This document shows, piece by piece, positions 1 through 7,732 of a stretch of 29,396 bases of DNA. Numbering within the stretch: position 1 is the stretch's first letter; each line of letters opens with the position of its first letter. Made by a program: the position numbers and the translations under genes. The notes under the pieces are model-generated. The model was not told the DNA's origin. It was given only the letters and a program-made list of their open reading frames with translations, and made no database searches. The DNA comes from Bradyrhizobium sp. CCH5-F6. Lineage in GTDB: Bacteria; Pseudomonadota; Alphaproteobacteria; Rhizobiales; Xanthobacteraceae. The stretch is from positions 1 to 29,396 of the forward strand of contig NZ_LSIC01000143.1 in assembly GCF_001556045.1 (NCBI RefSeq). Reading direction: 5' to 3'.

Positions 1-553
1 CGTCGAACTGCGACACGGCCTTACCCATGGTGAAGCCGGCGAACTGGATGAAGGCGTAGTACACGCCGAGCGAACCACCCGAGGTGCCGCCGTCGGTCGA
101 GTTGATGGTGGTGGTACCAGCCGTCGTGGCGGTGTAACCGGTCGTGCCCGTGCCGGAGCCCGTGCCGACGTAGCCGCCGGTGGTCCAGGTGAAGACCGCG
201 TCGAAGTAGGTGCGGACCACGCCGTATTCGGTGGCGGTGCGCGTGTCGATGTTGAGATCCTGACGAGCGCGCATGCTGTAATAGTTGCTCAGGCGATTGT
301 GCGCACCGGCCGGAGCACCGTTCGAGATGCCGTAGTTGCTGTTGGTGTTGACCGCGACTTCGGCGCGCAGATAACCACCCAGCTTGATGCAGGTGTCGGT
401 GCCCGGGATGTAGTAGAAGCCGGCGCCGTACAGCGAACAGATCTTCACGTATTCGACGGCCTTGGCCTTCACGGGAAGATCGGCTGCAAACGCACCGGAG
501 ACGGCCATCAGGCTGGCTGCCGTGCCGAGAAAGAGCGTCTTCGTCAACTTCAT
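1..553 (-). CDS. Outer-membrane porin (Bradyrhizobium/Brucella Omp2b-like), 5' part only
   Basis: The gene runs off the left edge; about 184 N-terminal residues are visible. The protein opens with a Sec signal peptide (MKLTKTLFLG, hydrophobic core, cleavage expected after SGAFA), followed by ADLPVKAKAVEYVKIC and a segment with YIPGTDTCIKLGGYLRAE. That pattern marks the alphaproteobacterial porin_2 family, 16-stranded trimeric channels for small hydrophilic solutes. The two early cysteines (in VKIC and DTCIK) are typical. A Gly/Thr/Ser-rich stretch near residues 130-165 looks like a surface loop. The ATG is supported by GGAGG at 561-565 on the minus strand. The protein is complete at its N-terminus with no frameshift in the visible part. 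Family assignment is firm; the exact paralogue cannot be named because these genomes carry many near-identical porins. Confidence 0.93.
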   Translation of the reverse strand, partial: MKLTKTLFLGTAASLMAVSGAFAADLPVKAKAVEYVKICSLYGAGFYYIPGTDTCIKLGGYLRAEVAVNTNSNYGISNGAPAGAHNRLSNYYSMRARQDLNIDTRTATEYGVVRTYFDAVFTWTTGGYVGTGSGTGTTGYTATTAGTTTINSTDGGTSGGSLGVYYAFIQFAGFTMGKAVSQFD

Positions 554-694
554 TAGTAAACCTCCAGGTCGGTTCAGGGGGCTCGGCTCCTCGGCGGAGG
601 CCGCTTGACCCTCTTTAATTTCCGTTCAATTCAGATCCGCACTGAAGGTCCGGACTGAAACGACAGTGAGGTGCCCCCCCTCCGTCGTGACTCA

Positions 695-723
695 CGTATA
701 GTTTATAAAATTCATTGCCTCAA
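695..723 (-). promoter_or_regulatory. Candidate sigma-70-type promoter of the porin
   Basis: Read on the minus strand, TTGAGG (718-723) and TATACG (695-700) are separated by exactly 17 bases, a good match to -35 and -10 hexamers. Transcription would begin near 688 and give a leader of about 135 bases before the porin ATG at 553. Long leaders fit highly expressed porins. Seen: hexamers and spacing. Inferred: use. Confidence 0.45.
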
Positions 724-734
724 TTTGTTGATCT

Positions 735-753
735 CGTGAATTGAAACTTCACG
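735..753. promoter_or_regulatory. Inverted repeat upstream of the porin promoter (possible operator)
   Basis: CGTGAA (735-740) and TTCACG (748-753) form a perfect 6-bp inverted repeat around a 7-base spacer. Its centre lies about 56 bases upstream of the inferred transcription start, a position typical of an activator site. A second small hairpin, GTTGCT-GCGG-AGCAAC (761-776), lies just beyond. The bound protein is unknown. Confidence 0.3.
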
Positions 754-812
754 CGAGCATGTTGCTGCGGAGCAACAGCCGATCTTCAGACAACCAGTCA
801 ACATACTGTAAT

Positions 813-845
813 AAAAGAAAAAACCCTCAGGGGGCATCCTGAGGG
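813..845 (-). terminator. Intrinsic terminator on the minus strand
   Basis: CCCTCAGG (824-831) and CCTGAGGG (838-845) make a perfect 8-bp stem with a 6-base loop. On the minus strand the stem is followed by TTTTTTCTTTT (823-813), a textbook intrinsic terminator. On the plus strand the tail is the weaker CTTTCTT. No minus-strand gene lies immediately to the right, so the RNA that ends here is not explained by any CDS. Confidence 0.75.
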
Positions 846-1083
846 CTTTCTTGGAGGTCTCACATCGCTGCTGATCGCAACGGTCAAGAGCAGCAAATTT
901 TGAGTGCGAGAGACGTAATCCGATTAGTTGTTTTTTGCAAGCATCGAATCCCGGCTTGTTGATGGGATGCGGCGTTTACTGGCTCATCATTGCGCGAAGT
1001 CCGAGACGGCCCCCCGATATCCGGTTAGAACACTGCCCCAACAGCAATAAGAAAAACGGTCAGTGCAAAATTTGGGGGACCCG

Positions 1084-1563
1084 ATGATCGAGAGGAAACT
1101 CGACAGGGCGATTACAGACTTCATCTGGAACGTCGTCGAAATTCACTCCCAGCTGGAGAACATTCACACCAGCTGGGCCGGACTGCTAGGCATTACCCAG
1201 CCGCAATGGCTGATCCTGATGGCGATCACCGAACTGGACCAGGGGCGCGGCGTCGCCGGGATCGACATCGCCAACAAGCTGCGGGTCCACCCGGCTTTCG
1301 TGACCAACCAGACCAAGACCCTCGAAAAAGCCGGCCTTCTGTCACGACGACCGGCGGCGGAAGATGCCCGCTTCGTCCTGATGTCGCTCACGGCGAAGGC
1401 GACGACCGAGATCGAGAAATTATCGAAGCGAAAGCTCGCCCTGAATTCGACGATGTTCAACGATTTGGACGAGAAGACCTTGGCTAAATTGAACGCATCG
1501 CTTGCAACGATCGCCAAGAACGCCCGGCTGGCTGCGCGATTGCTGGCTATCGACGCGTCCTGA
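1084..1563 (+). CDS. MarR-family transcriptional regulator
   Basis: 159 residues, the usual MarR length. The central winged helix is recognisable: a helix-turn-helix at about residues 57-85 (IDIANKLRVHPAFVTNQTKTLEK by position) and a wing carrying the conserved D-x-R pattern (AEDARFVLMSLT, residues 92-103). Flanking helices would form the dimer interface. MarR proteins usually repress a nearby or own promoter and release DNA on binding a small phenolic or oxidant ligand. The ATG at 1084 is chosen over an in-frame GTG at 1063 because GGGGGA sits seven bases or so before it. The gene converges on a hydrolase-like gene 80 bases away. Its target cannot be deduced from the sequence. Confidence 0.88.
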   Translation: MIERKLDRAITDFIWNVVEIHSQLENIHTSWAGLLGITQPQWLILMAITELDQGRGVAGIDIANKLRVHPAFVTNQTKTLEKAGLLSRRPAAEDARFVLMSLTAKATTEIEKLSKRKLALNSTMFNDLDEKTLAKLNASLATIAKNARLAARLLAIDAS

Positions 1564-1643
1564 TCGGCCGATGCCGGGCGCAGAATGCGCGCCGGACGCT
1601 GCTGTCGTCGCGCCCCGGGGTCCTGCAATGCCGCCGGACTAGG

Positions 1644-2726
1644 CTAGAGGTGGGTCACCGGGTCGACCTTGCGGGCAGTTCCAAGCTTGCTGTCGAGCCA
1701 CTCGACAATGAAGTCATCAACGGCGACGAAATTCTCGACCTCGCCGAGCGGGTGCGGGACGTTGTTGGGCACGACGACCGAGCAATCGGCTCCAATCCGC
1801 CGGTAGTCGGCCTGCAACTCGAGAGCATCCTGCTCCCACACCATGGAGCGACTCCCAACGACCATGAGCAGCGGGCACGGGACTCGACGCCGCGGCAGCA
1901 TTGCCTCTCTCGAGACCTCTTCAGAGACGGCCTGCCCGAAGCCGGTCATCCAGCGAAGTGACGCCTGACACATGACCGGGCTCACAAGCCCGCCGTCGCA
2001 CACGGCGGCCGCGATCCTGCGATCCGAGAGCGCAAGGCGGGAGGCATGAGCGGCGCCCGCCCCTTCGCCGTAGATACCGATCCGCCGCGGGTCGACATCG
2101 CGGCGGGCTTCCAGGTAGTCCAACCAGAACTGAAGCCTGTGCTCCGGCTTGAAGGAGCGATGAACGGTTGAATTGCCGGAATCGACGAGCAGCAGCGACA
2201 TGGTCCCGCAGAGCGAGGCGGGCAACAGCCTGCTCATCATCGAGCCCAAGCTGGCATCGTCGTCGCTGACGCAGATCACCGCCGGCGCGGCAGAGCCGCG
2301 ACGAAGCGCGGGCAGGAAGAAGCCGGCCAGAACGCCTTGATCGAAGCAATCGATCTTGACGCGCTCAATCGGCAGACCAGCCTCTGTCTCGAGGCCTCTC
2401 AGGCCGGCGCCGACCTCGTCTGCGAGGTCGGCACTCTCGACATCTCCCGGACTACTCAGACTTCTGACGACTTCGAGGGCCGTCAGCGAGCACAACCACG
2501 CTTCCCCGGCAATCCGAGCCGAACGCGTCTCGCGCGCAGCTTCGGCCAATGTCCGGTAGTCGTCGGCGACGCTCAACCAGTCCGAAATCCACAGATGCCG
2601 GTGCGACTCGTGCGCAAGCTCAACGACGGACAGGCTTTCGAAAAACTGGGAGGCTCGATCCCGCAAGTGAGCCAGATTTCGTCCGGCGCCGTCGCACGAA
2701 CGGTGAGGCGAAGTTTCACCTTCCAT
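1644..2726 (-). CDS. Degenerate alpha/beta-hydrolase (FrsA / dihydropseudooxynicotine-hydrolase-like)
   Basis: 360 residues from the ATG at 2726, which has GGGGGC just upstream. A helical N-terminal half (to about residue 120) is followed by an alpha/beta-hydrolase core: strand plus oxyanion region near 133-160, the DPRRIGIYG strand before the nucleophile elbow (211-219), and a C-terminal histidine in NNVPHPLG (H325). This architecture matches FrsA/DHPON-hydrolase-type C-C or ester hydrolases. The elbow reads GEGAG (220-224) instead of GxSxG, so the catalytic serine is glycine, and the strand expected to supply the acid reads VVGSRSMVWEQD without the usual aspartate. Only the histidine is obvious. 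The frame is intact, so the protein may be a pseudo-enzyme or have another chemistry. It converges with the MarR gene. Confidence 0.75.
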   Translation of the reverse strand: MEGETSPHRSCDGAGRNLAHLRDRASQFFESLSVVELAHESHRHLWISDWLSVADDYRTLAEAARETRSARIAGEAWLCSLTALEVVRSLSSPGDVESADLADEVGAGLRGLETEAGLPIERVKIDCFDQGVLAGFFLPALRRGSAAPAVICVSDDDASLGSMMSRLLPASLCGTMSLLLVDSGNSTVHRSFKPEHRLQFWLDYLEARRDVDPRRIGIYGEGAGAAHASRLALSDRRIAAAVCDGGLVSPVMCQASLRWMTGFGQAVSEEVSREAMLPRRRVPCPLLMVVGSRSMVWEQDALELQADYRRIGADCSVVVPNNVPHPLGEVENFVAVDDFIVEWLDSKLGTARKVDPVTHL

Positions 2727-3447
2727 GTCAGCCCCCGAACGCCGCCGCCAACGATTGCGCGGACCTGCGTCCAGACTCGCCGGCGTCGCGCTCTGCGCGG
2801 CGCCGCGCATGCCCGCCCGATCGCGTCTGCGTCACACAATGCCGCCTGACTCGGTGATGGTCTTCGCCGACATCTCGACGCCGCGCAGCAAAGCTGCTGC
2901 GCGAAGCGATTCGCGTTCCACAAGAGCGCGCTTGGGCACAGAATCCCGGCCGGCTCACCCCAATCGTCACGTCCCAGCTCCGTCGCTGATACACAGTCTA
3001 GCGCCACGCAACCTGCGAGTTTACGCAGCGGGCTTTGTCGTTTCTTGTCGCGATCGGCGAGTCAAAACCACTCGTGCCGACACAAGAGACATGTCTGTGT
3101 AGGCCCCGATTGTGAAAGCACAATGTGGTGAAGGGTGCAGTGCACTACCATCGTGTGCCAAGCCCGCAGGAAGACGCCAAGGTCTTCCATTGTGACAGTC
3201 TTTTGCGAAGGGTGTGCGACGACGACGGTCGCGCCCGCGATGAGTGGAATAGCCGAAACGCCAACCCAATTCGGGAAGCTCAATCGCCTTGAAAGAGCAA
3301 GGTCCCAGCCTCAGCTCCGGGCCAGCGGCGCGTCCTTGTATGCATTATCCCAGTTGCCAACAACGCGCAGTTCGCCTTACATGCCGCCAACTCGCCCGCG
3401 GAGAATGGGCAGGGGCTGAAAATTAGACACATTCAAAGGGACGGAGC
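2727..3447. other. Gene-poor intergenic region
   Basis: About 720 bases without a convincing intact gene; open frames here are short and lack family resemblance or good ribosome sites. It contains a perfect 9-bp hairpin, CGCGCAGCA (2882-2890) and TGCTGCGCG (2895-2903) with loop AAGC and no T-run, and a possible protein remnant on the minus strand described separately. Composition is less GC-rich than the flanking genes. Confidence 0.5.
3062..3310 (-). pseudogene. Possible remnant of an adenylation-domain (NRPS/Pls-like) gene
   Basis: A minus-strand open stretch encodes IPLIAGATVVVAHPSQ, then MEDLGVFLRA and TMVVHCTLHHIVL. The order and spacing resemble the segment after core motif A3 in amino-acid-adenylating enzymes, where PLxAGAxVVVA-P is followed some 25 residues later by VTVLHCVPTLL. 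The stretch has no good ribosome site and is bounded by stops on both sides. One stop upstream in the same frame lies another protein-like piece, VVGNWDNAYKDAPLARS. These features suggest decay rather than a gene. Resemblance was judged by eye over about 50 residues, so chance similarity is possible. Confidence 0.25.
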
Positions 3448-4512
3448 ATGGCGCGCAACATCTTGATTCTGGGGGCTTCTTACGGCTCCCTGCTGGGCAC
3501 GAAGCTGCTGATGGCAGGGCATAACGTGACCCTGGTCTGCCGCGCCAAGACCGCGGAGCTGATCAACCGGGATGGTACCGAGGTGCGCATCAAGTTGCGC
3601 GACGAGGCAGTCCACCGGGCGATCTTCTCGCGCGACCTGCCCGGCAAGCTCGATGCGGTCACGCCGGCCGATGTCGACCTCTCCCGCTACGATCTGGTCG
3701 GCCTTGCGATGCAGGAGCCGCAATACACCAACCACACGGTGCGCGTTCTCATGATCAAGATCGCCGCGGCGAAACTGCCGTGCCTGTCGATCATGAACAT
3801 GCCGCCTCTGCCCTATCTGAAGCGGATTCCGGCACTCGCCGATGTGGATCTCGAGGAGGCCTATACCAATGCGCAGGTGTGGGAGCGGTTCGAGCCGGGG
3901 CTGGTGACGCTGTGCTCGCCCGATCCGCAGGCGTTCCGTCCGCCGGAAGAGGCCGCCAACGTGCTCCATGTCGGCCTGCCGACCAATTTCAAGGCATCGG
4001 TCTTCGCCGACGAGAAGCACAACAAGCTGCTGCGCGAGCTCGAAGCCGACATCGATGCAGTGACGCTCGACGGCCATGACGTGCCGGTGAAGCTGAAAGT
4101 GTTCGACTCGCTGTTCGTGCCGCTGGCGAAATGGTCCATGCTGCTGACCGGCAATTACCGCTGCATCACGCCCAACGAGCCGCAGTCGATCCGCGACGCC
4201 GTGCACGGCGACCTCAAGCGTTCGCAGACGATCTACGACCATGTCGATGCGATCGCCCGCCGGCTCGGCGCCGATCCGCAGGACCAGGTGCCGTTCGCAA
4301 AATATGCCAAGGCTGCCGAAAGCCTGCTCAAACCGTCCTCAGCCGCGCGCGCGGTCGCGAGCGGCGCGCCCTTCATCGAGCGAGTCGATCTCCTGGTGAA
4401 GCTGATCTCGCATCAGCTCGGCATGCCGAACGCCGAAATCGACCGTACCGTCGACACCGTGGACCAGAAGCTGAACGAGAGGATCGTGCAGGGTGGATCC
4501 GGCGCGACGTAG
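3448..4512 (+). CDS. Ketopantoate reductase-like NAD(P)-dependent oxidoreductase (PanE/ApbA family)
   Basis: 354 residues. A Rossmann fold opens the protein (ILILGASYGSLLG, residues 5-17), with the glycine pattern G9-x3-G13-x3-G17 rather than classic GxGxxG, and a basic residue after strand two (R32) that would favour NADPH. The C-terminal helical domain contains LAKWSMLLTGNYRCI near residues 226-240; its lysine (K228) and asparagine (N236) occupy the place of the catalytic Lys/Asn of 2-dehydropantoate 2-reductase. The protein is about 50 residues longer than E. coli PanE, and there is no pantothenate gene nearby, so reduction of a different 2-oxo acid is equally possible. A strong GGACGGAG ribosome site precedes the ATG. 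It stands alone on its strand and converges with the next gene after 27 bases. Confidence 0.8.
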   Translation: MARNILILGASYGSLLGTKLLMAGHNVTLVCRAKTAELINRDGTEVRIKLRDEAVHRAIFSRDLPGKLDAVTPADVDLSRYDLVGLAMQEPQYTNHTVRVLMIKIAAAKLPCLSIMNMPPLPYLKRIPALADVDLEEAYTNAQVWERFEPGLVTLCSPDPQAFRPPEEAANVLHVGLPTNFKASVFADEKHNKLLRELEADIDAVTLDGHDVPVKLKVFDSLFVPLAKWSMLLTGNYRCITPNEPQSIRDAVHGDLKRSQTIYDHVDAIARRLGADPQDQVPFAKYAKAAESLLKPSSAARAVASGAPFIERVDLLVKLISHQLGMPNAEIDRTVDTVDQKLNERIVQGGSGAT

Positions 4513-4539
4513 CGCGTCCCGCTGCGGAAGTGACTCGTC

Positions 4540-5670
4540 TCACGCGATCACTTGCGCCACGGGCCGGCGCAGTGATTTGGGCAGCTCCGGCCCGGCACCG
4601 AAACGCACCACGAGATCCGGCAGGCGCGCGCCCAGGCCGAGATAGGCGGCGAGCTGCCGGCGAAGGCGCGCGACCTCGACCGGCTGGTTGACGAAAGCGT
4701 ATTTGAGGCCGAGCGCCGTGGCCTGCAAGGCAAAACGCTGGCAGGCACGTCCCACCTCGATCCAGTGCGCGGCGTCGTCGCGCTCGGCGACGAATGCCGC
4801 GACACCCGCCGAACTTTCGATGCAGGCGCGATACCTGTCGTTCTCGCCGCGCTCGGTGAATACGTACGGCATCAGCCGGCGCGCCAGCCAGCGTGGCAGC
4901 GCCGGATTGCCCGATGCGCGCGAGAACAGGCCGTCCATCGTTGCGACAGCCTCACCCTCGCTGAAGCGGAGCCAGGCGACGAGCTCGTCCATGAATCTGC
5001 GGTCGCGCATCTGGCTCGTGTTGCCTTCGACCACGTAATCCGCAATCTCCGCCATCTGCTTGCGGTCGGTGAGAAGGATGATCGCAACGCCGTCCCCGGT
5101 GCCCGCCCGCTCCAGATCGCGCAGCACATCGCCGGAAACAGGCTGACCATCATAGGGCGCGCGCGTCGACTGCCGGTGCGGGATCGCCGCAAGCAGGGGC
5201 GAGCGCTCCATCGCGGCGCTCTCGAATTCCGCCGTGACGGCACCCGCTTCGAAGCGCAATGCCGGCCGCAACCCCATGGCCAGCGCCGCATGGGTCAGGT
5301 TCTCGGCCGCGCATCCGAGGCTGACGAACACATGGTGATCGTCTGGATCGACCACCGGACAGCGACGCGAGACGTCCGGCGCGATGGAGACGCTTCGCGG
5401 GGTCAGGGTGAAGCGCCACGGCTGGGTATTGTGACTATTGGCCGCCAGCGTCGCATAGCGGACGATTTCGTGCAGTCCGCCCTCGGTGCGCAACGGAGCC
5501 CAGGTGGCGCGTACCGCGTCTTCGTAGGTGACGGCCGTCGCCGCGTGGGATGGCTGCGGCCGCATCACGCTCGAACAGGCGAGACCCGCCATCAAACTTC
5601 GCCTGCTGACCATGAGATCGTCCACGCGGTTGCCACGGAGCAAGGATGCCAGCCGGGCGCTATTCCACAT
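4540..5670 (-). CDS. Tat-exported Acg-family nitroreductase-like FMN protein
   Basis: 376 residues from the ATG at 5670; a second ATG at 5613 would start 19 residues later, directly before the twin-arginine motif MVSRRSLMAGL (R23, R24), and is also plausible. The signal would be cut near SHA (41-43). The mature part carries AANSHNTQPWRF (76-87), the FMN-contacting motif of Acg-type nitroreductases, and a second nitroreductase-like half (YAFVNQPVEV near the C-terminus). Acg proteins (e.g. Mycobacterium Rv2032) have an unusual FMN pocket, and in several members flavin storage rather than nitro-reduction has been proposed. A Tat signal on such a protein suggests export of the flavin-loaded form. 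Its neighbour upstream is a LysE-type exporter, 86 bases away, with which it may be co-transcribed. Confidence 0.85.
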   Translation of the reverse strand: MWNSARLASLLRGNRVDDLMVSRRSLMAGLACSSVMRPQPSHAATAVTYEDAVRATWAPLRTEGGLHEIVRYATLAANSHNTQPWRFTLTPRSVSIAPDVSRRCPVVDPDDHHVFVSLGCAAENLTHAALAMGLRPALRFEAGAVTAEFESAAMERSPLLAAIPHRQSTRAPYDGQPVSGDVLRDLERAGTGDGVAIILLTDRKQMAEIADYVVEGNTSQMRDRRFMDELVAWLRFSEGEAVATMDGLFSRASGNPALPRWLARRLMPYVFTERGENDRYRACIESSAGVAAFVAERDDAAHWIEVGRACQRFALQATALGLKYAFVNQPVEVARLRRQLAAYLGLGARLPDLVVRFGAGPELPKSLRRPVAQVIA

Positions 5671-5756
5671 TGATGCCGCGCAAAGCCGCCGAAGTTGAAC
5701 GAGACGCTCTTGCCGGGCGAACCTGGCGCGCTGCCGTCCATCTCAGGCCTCGGCCC

Positions 5757-6341
5757 TCACGCGCTCCAGAATGATTGGATCCAGATCAGGCCGGTCACCG
5801 TAACGAGCGTGATCGCGCCGATGCGCGTCACCAAATCGGGATGTCCGAGGCGGCGGGCGCCGCGGCCAAGCGTTGCACCAAAGGTCACCCATGCCGCGCC
5901 GGCCGTGACGATCTGAAGCGCGATCAGGAGAAGCCAGGGCAGCAGTTCGAGCGGCCCGGCGGGAGACGGCAGCAGCAGGAAGGCGAACACCATCGCCTTC
6001 GGGTTCAAGAGCGTGGTGAGCAGCACATGACCGAACGTCACGGGCGCCCCACTGCGCAACTCGCGGGCGCGAAAGCGCCAGAGCATCACGGCCAGGCACA
6101 GGATGTAGATCGTCACGGCAACGCGGAGCACCAGGGTCGCGACCGGGATATCGCTCACGATCGGGCCGAGCGCCAGCCGCAGCAGCGCGATGGCCAGCAG
6201 ATAGCCGGCGAGCTCGGCCGCCAGCAGGTGAAGCGAGCGCAGGACGCCGACCCCTGCGCCCGATGTCGCGAGCAAGGTGTTCGTCGGACCCGGCAATGCC
6301 AGCAGGAAACAACTCGCAGTGAAGAAGGTCAGAAGGCTCAT
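5757..6341 (-). CDS. LysE/RhtB-family amino-acid exporter
   Basis: 194 residues, a short but normal length for the family. The N-terminus LLALPGPTNTLLATSGAG carries the family signature (hydrophobic helix, PGP, then a small-residue helix). Five to six membrane helices follow, and NPKAMVFAFLLLPSP (residues 113-127) is the conserved NPKA-x-hydrophobic segment of the fourth helix. LysE/RhtB proteins export amino acids or related small molecules using the proton gradient; the substrate cannot be read from sequence. The ATG at 6341 has only a weak GGA before it. It lies upstream of the Acg-like gene on the same strand. Confidence 0.88.
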   Translation of the reverse strand: MSLLTFFTASCFLLALPGPTNTLLATSGAGVGVLRSLHLLAAELAGYLLAIALLRLALGPIVSDIPVATLVLRVAVTIYILCLAVMLWRFRARELRSGAPVTFGHVLLTTLLNPKAMVFAFLLLPSPAGPLELLPWLLLIALQIVTAGAAWVTFGATLGRGARRLGHPDLVTRIGAITLVTVTGLIWIQSFWSA

Positions 6342-6808
6342 CAGTCCAGCTAACAGGACTCGGGCCGACGGTTATTGATCTGCATCATCGCCCGTCCGGC
6401 GCGGGATCGTCCGCCCTGTCCCGCCGCTCGCACCAGCTTCGGCGCGGCGCTGTTCCGGCTGTGGCGCAGACTCAACAACCGTCGCTGCTTCCCATTGACG
6501 GCATCGCCGTCACATCGCGCCGACGCGGGGCCCACGGATATCACGACTGCGTGAGACGACGGGATGTCGTGCGTCACATCGCGGCGCGTCGCAAGCAAAG
6601 CGCGCGGATTCGACGCGATGGCGCCCACCCTCACGTGCAGGCCCTCCATTCGCGCAAGCGTTGCATGCGCCCAGAACAGGTCGTGCTCCTTGCTGCGGGC
6701 AACGAGGTGAGCAAGATATCTTTCTAAGTCAGGTGTCTCAAACCTGTTTGCCGGTCTGCTGTTCCGGCGTGATGGCAATGCACGACTGAGAGAACAAGAA
6801 CAACAACA
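6342..6808. other. Intergenic region without a recognisable gene
   Basis: The 467 bases between the divergent LysE and YkgJ-type genes should hold both promoters. Open frames exist on both strands. A minus-strand frame encoding YLAHLVARSKEHDLFWAH looks mildly protein-like, but it has no start codon with a ribosome site and no recognised family. A small inverted repeat, TCACG-ACTG-CGTGA, lies at 6541-6554. Nothing else stands out. Confidence 0.5.
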
Positions 6809-7627
6809 ATGGATCAGGCGATGCTGAGCGTCGTCCGCGCGGTGGAAGCAGGCGCGACGACCGTGAAGGGCGTGATCGACGCCACCGGACTGTCCCGTCT
6901 CAAGATAGAGCGTGCGTTGACCGCACTGGAGAAGCAGAAGCTGCTGGTCCGCGACGGACGGGGCTTCCGCGCGACCGGCCTGCCGAAGTCGGCGCGGCCC
7001 GCCCGGCAATGCGGATCGTGCAACGCCTGCTGCGATATCCTCGAAGTCGCTGCCGTCGAAAAGCCGGTGAACCAGCTCTGTAGGCATTGGCAGGCAGATA
7101 CGGGATGCACCATTTACGACCGCCGTCCGCAGATGTGCCGATCTTTCACCTGCGCATGGCTGCAAGGCCATCTCGACGACGATTGGTTCCCCGAGCATGC
7201 AGGCCTCGTGGTGCATTTCAGCCAGGACGCCGTCAACGTCACGGTCGACGACGATTGCCCCGATCGCTGGCGCGAGGAGCCGTATTTCAGCAAGCTCGCC
7301 GAATGGTCGCTGAACGGCATCAGGCGGATTGGAAATCGCGGTTATGCCACCCTCATCGTATCAGGCGGAGAGCGCTTCCTGATGCTTGGACGCACCATCG
7401 TTCCCGAGCCGACGCCGTTCGGCACCGCGTTCCTGCCGCTCACGGCCGATACCTTCCGGTTCTGGCGGGCGACATCGCCGGCGCACCTGCAACGGCTGCA
7501 CGAGCGCGTCGCCGAGATCGAGCGGATCCGGCAGGAGTTCGGCTCATGTGCGATTCCCGCGAACGAGGACGACGATCCGCAGCCTCCCTATCGGCCCGCA
7601 CTTCTGCGGCAATCGAACCTCGCCTGA
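6809..7627 (+). CDS. Winged-helix plus YkgJ-type cysteine-cluster protein
   Basis: 272 residues in two parts. Residues 1-56 predict a winged helix-turn-helix (VKGVIDATGLSRLKIERAL, then a KLLVRDGRGFRA wing). Residues 66-118 are a YkgJ/DUF3109-type cysteine cluster: C68-x2-C71-x2-C74-C75, then C91-R-HW, C100-x-IYDRRP, C110-RSF-x-C115. This domain is thought to bind zinc or an iron-sulfur cluster. The remaining 150 residues have no recognised motif. The fusion of a DNA-binding-like domain to a metal cluster suggests a metal- or redox-responsive role, but this is inference. An ATPase gene follows after 105 bases in the same direction. The ribosome site is weak (GAGAGAA, 13 bases upstream). Confidence 0.82.
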   Translation: MDQAMLSVVRAVEAGATTVKGVIDATGLSRLKIERALTALEKQKLLVRDGRGFRATGLPKSARPARQCGSCNACCDILEVAAVEKPVNQLCRHWQADTGCTIYDRRPQMCRSFTCAWLQGHLDDDWFPEHAGLVVHFSQDAVNVTVDDDCPDRWREEPYFSKLAEWSLNGIRRIGNRGYATLIVSGGERFLMLGRTIVPEPTPFGTAFLPLTADTFRFWRATSPAHLQRLHERVAEIERIRQEFGSCAIPANEDDDPQPPYRPALLRQSNLA

Positions 7628-7732
7628 ATGCCACCGTGGGCAACGCGACATGATTCGCACCGTAGCGCTCGACGCGCCCCGGCCGGGTTGGTAAGCCCCT
7701 GTCCGCGAATGGCGGGGACTTGAGTCGGGGAC

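Noticed and set aside
1567..1590. GC-rich stem between the MarR and hydrolase genes as a terminator
   Set aside because: The stem has a bulge and no T-run in either direction, so it was not listed as a terminator.
3433..4242. Long minus-strand open frame, antisense to the ketopantoate-reductase-like gene
   Set aside because: Its product is Arg/His/Gln-rich with no family resemblance and no ribosome site; it mirrors the codon bias of the real gene.
4765..5673. Long plus-strand open frame antisense to the Acg-type gene
   Set aside because: The composition is that of a GC-bias shadow, while the opposite strand has a Tat signal and the NSHNTQPW motif.
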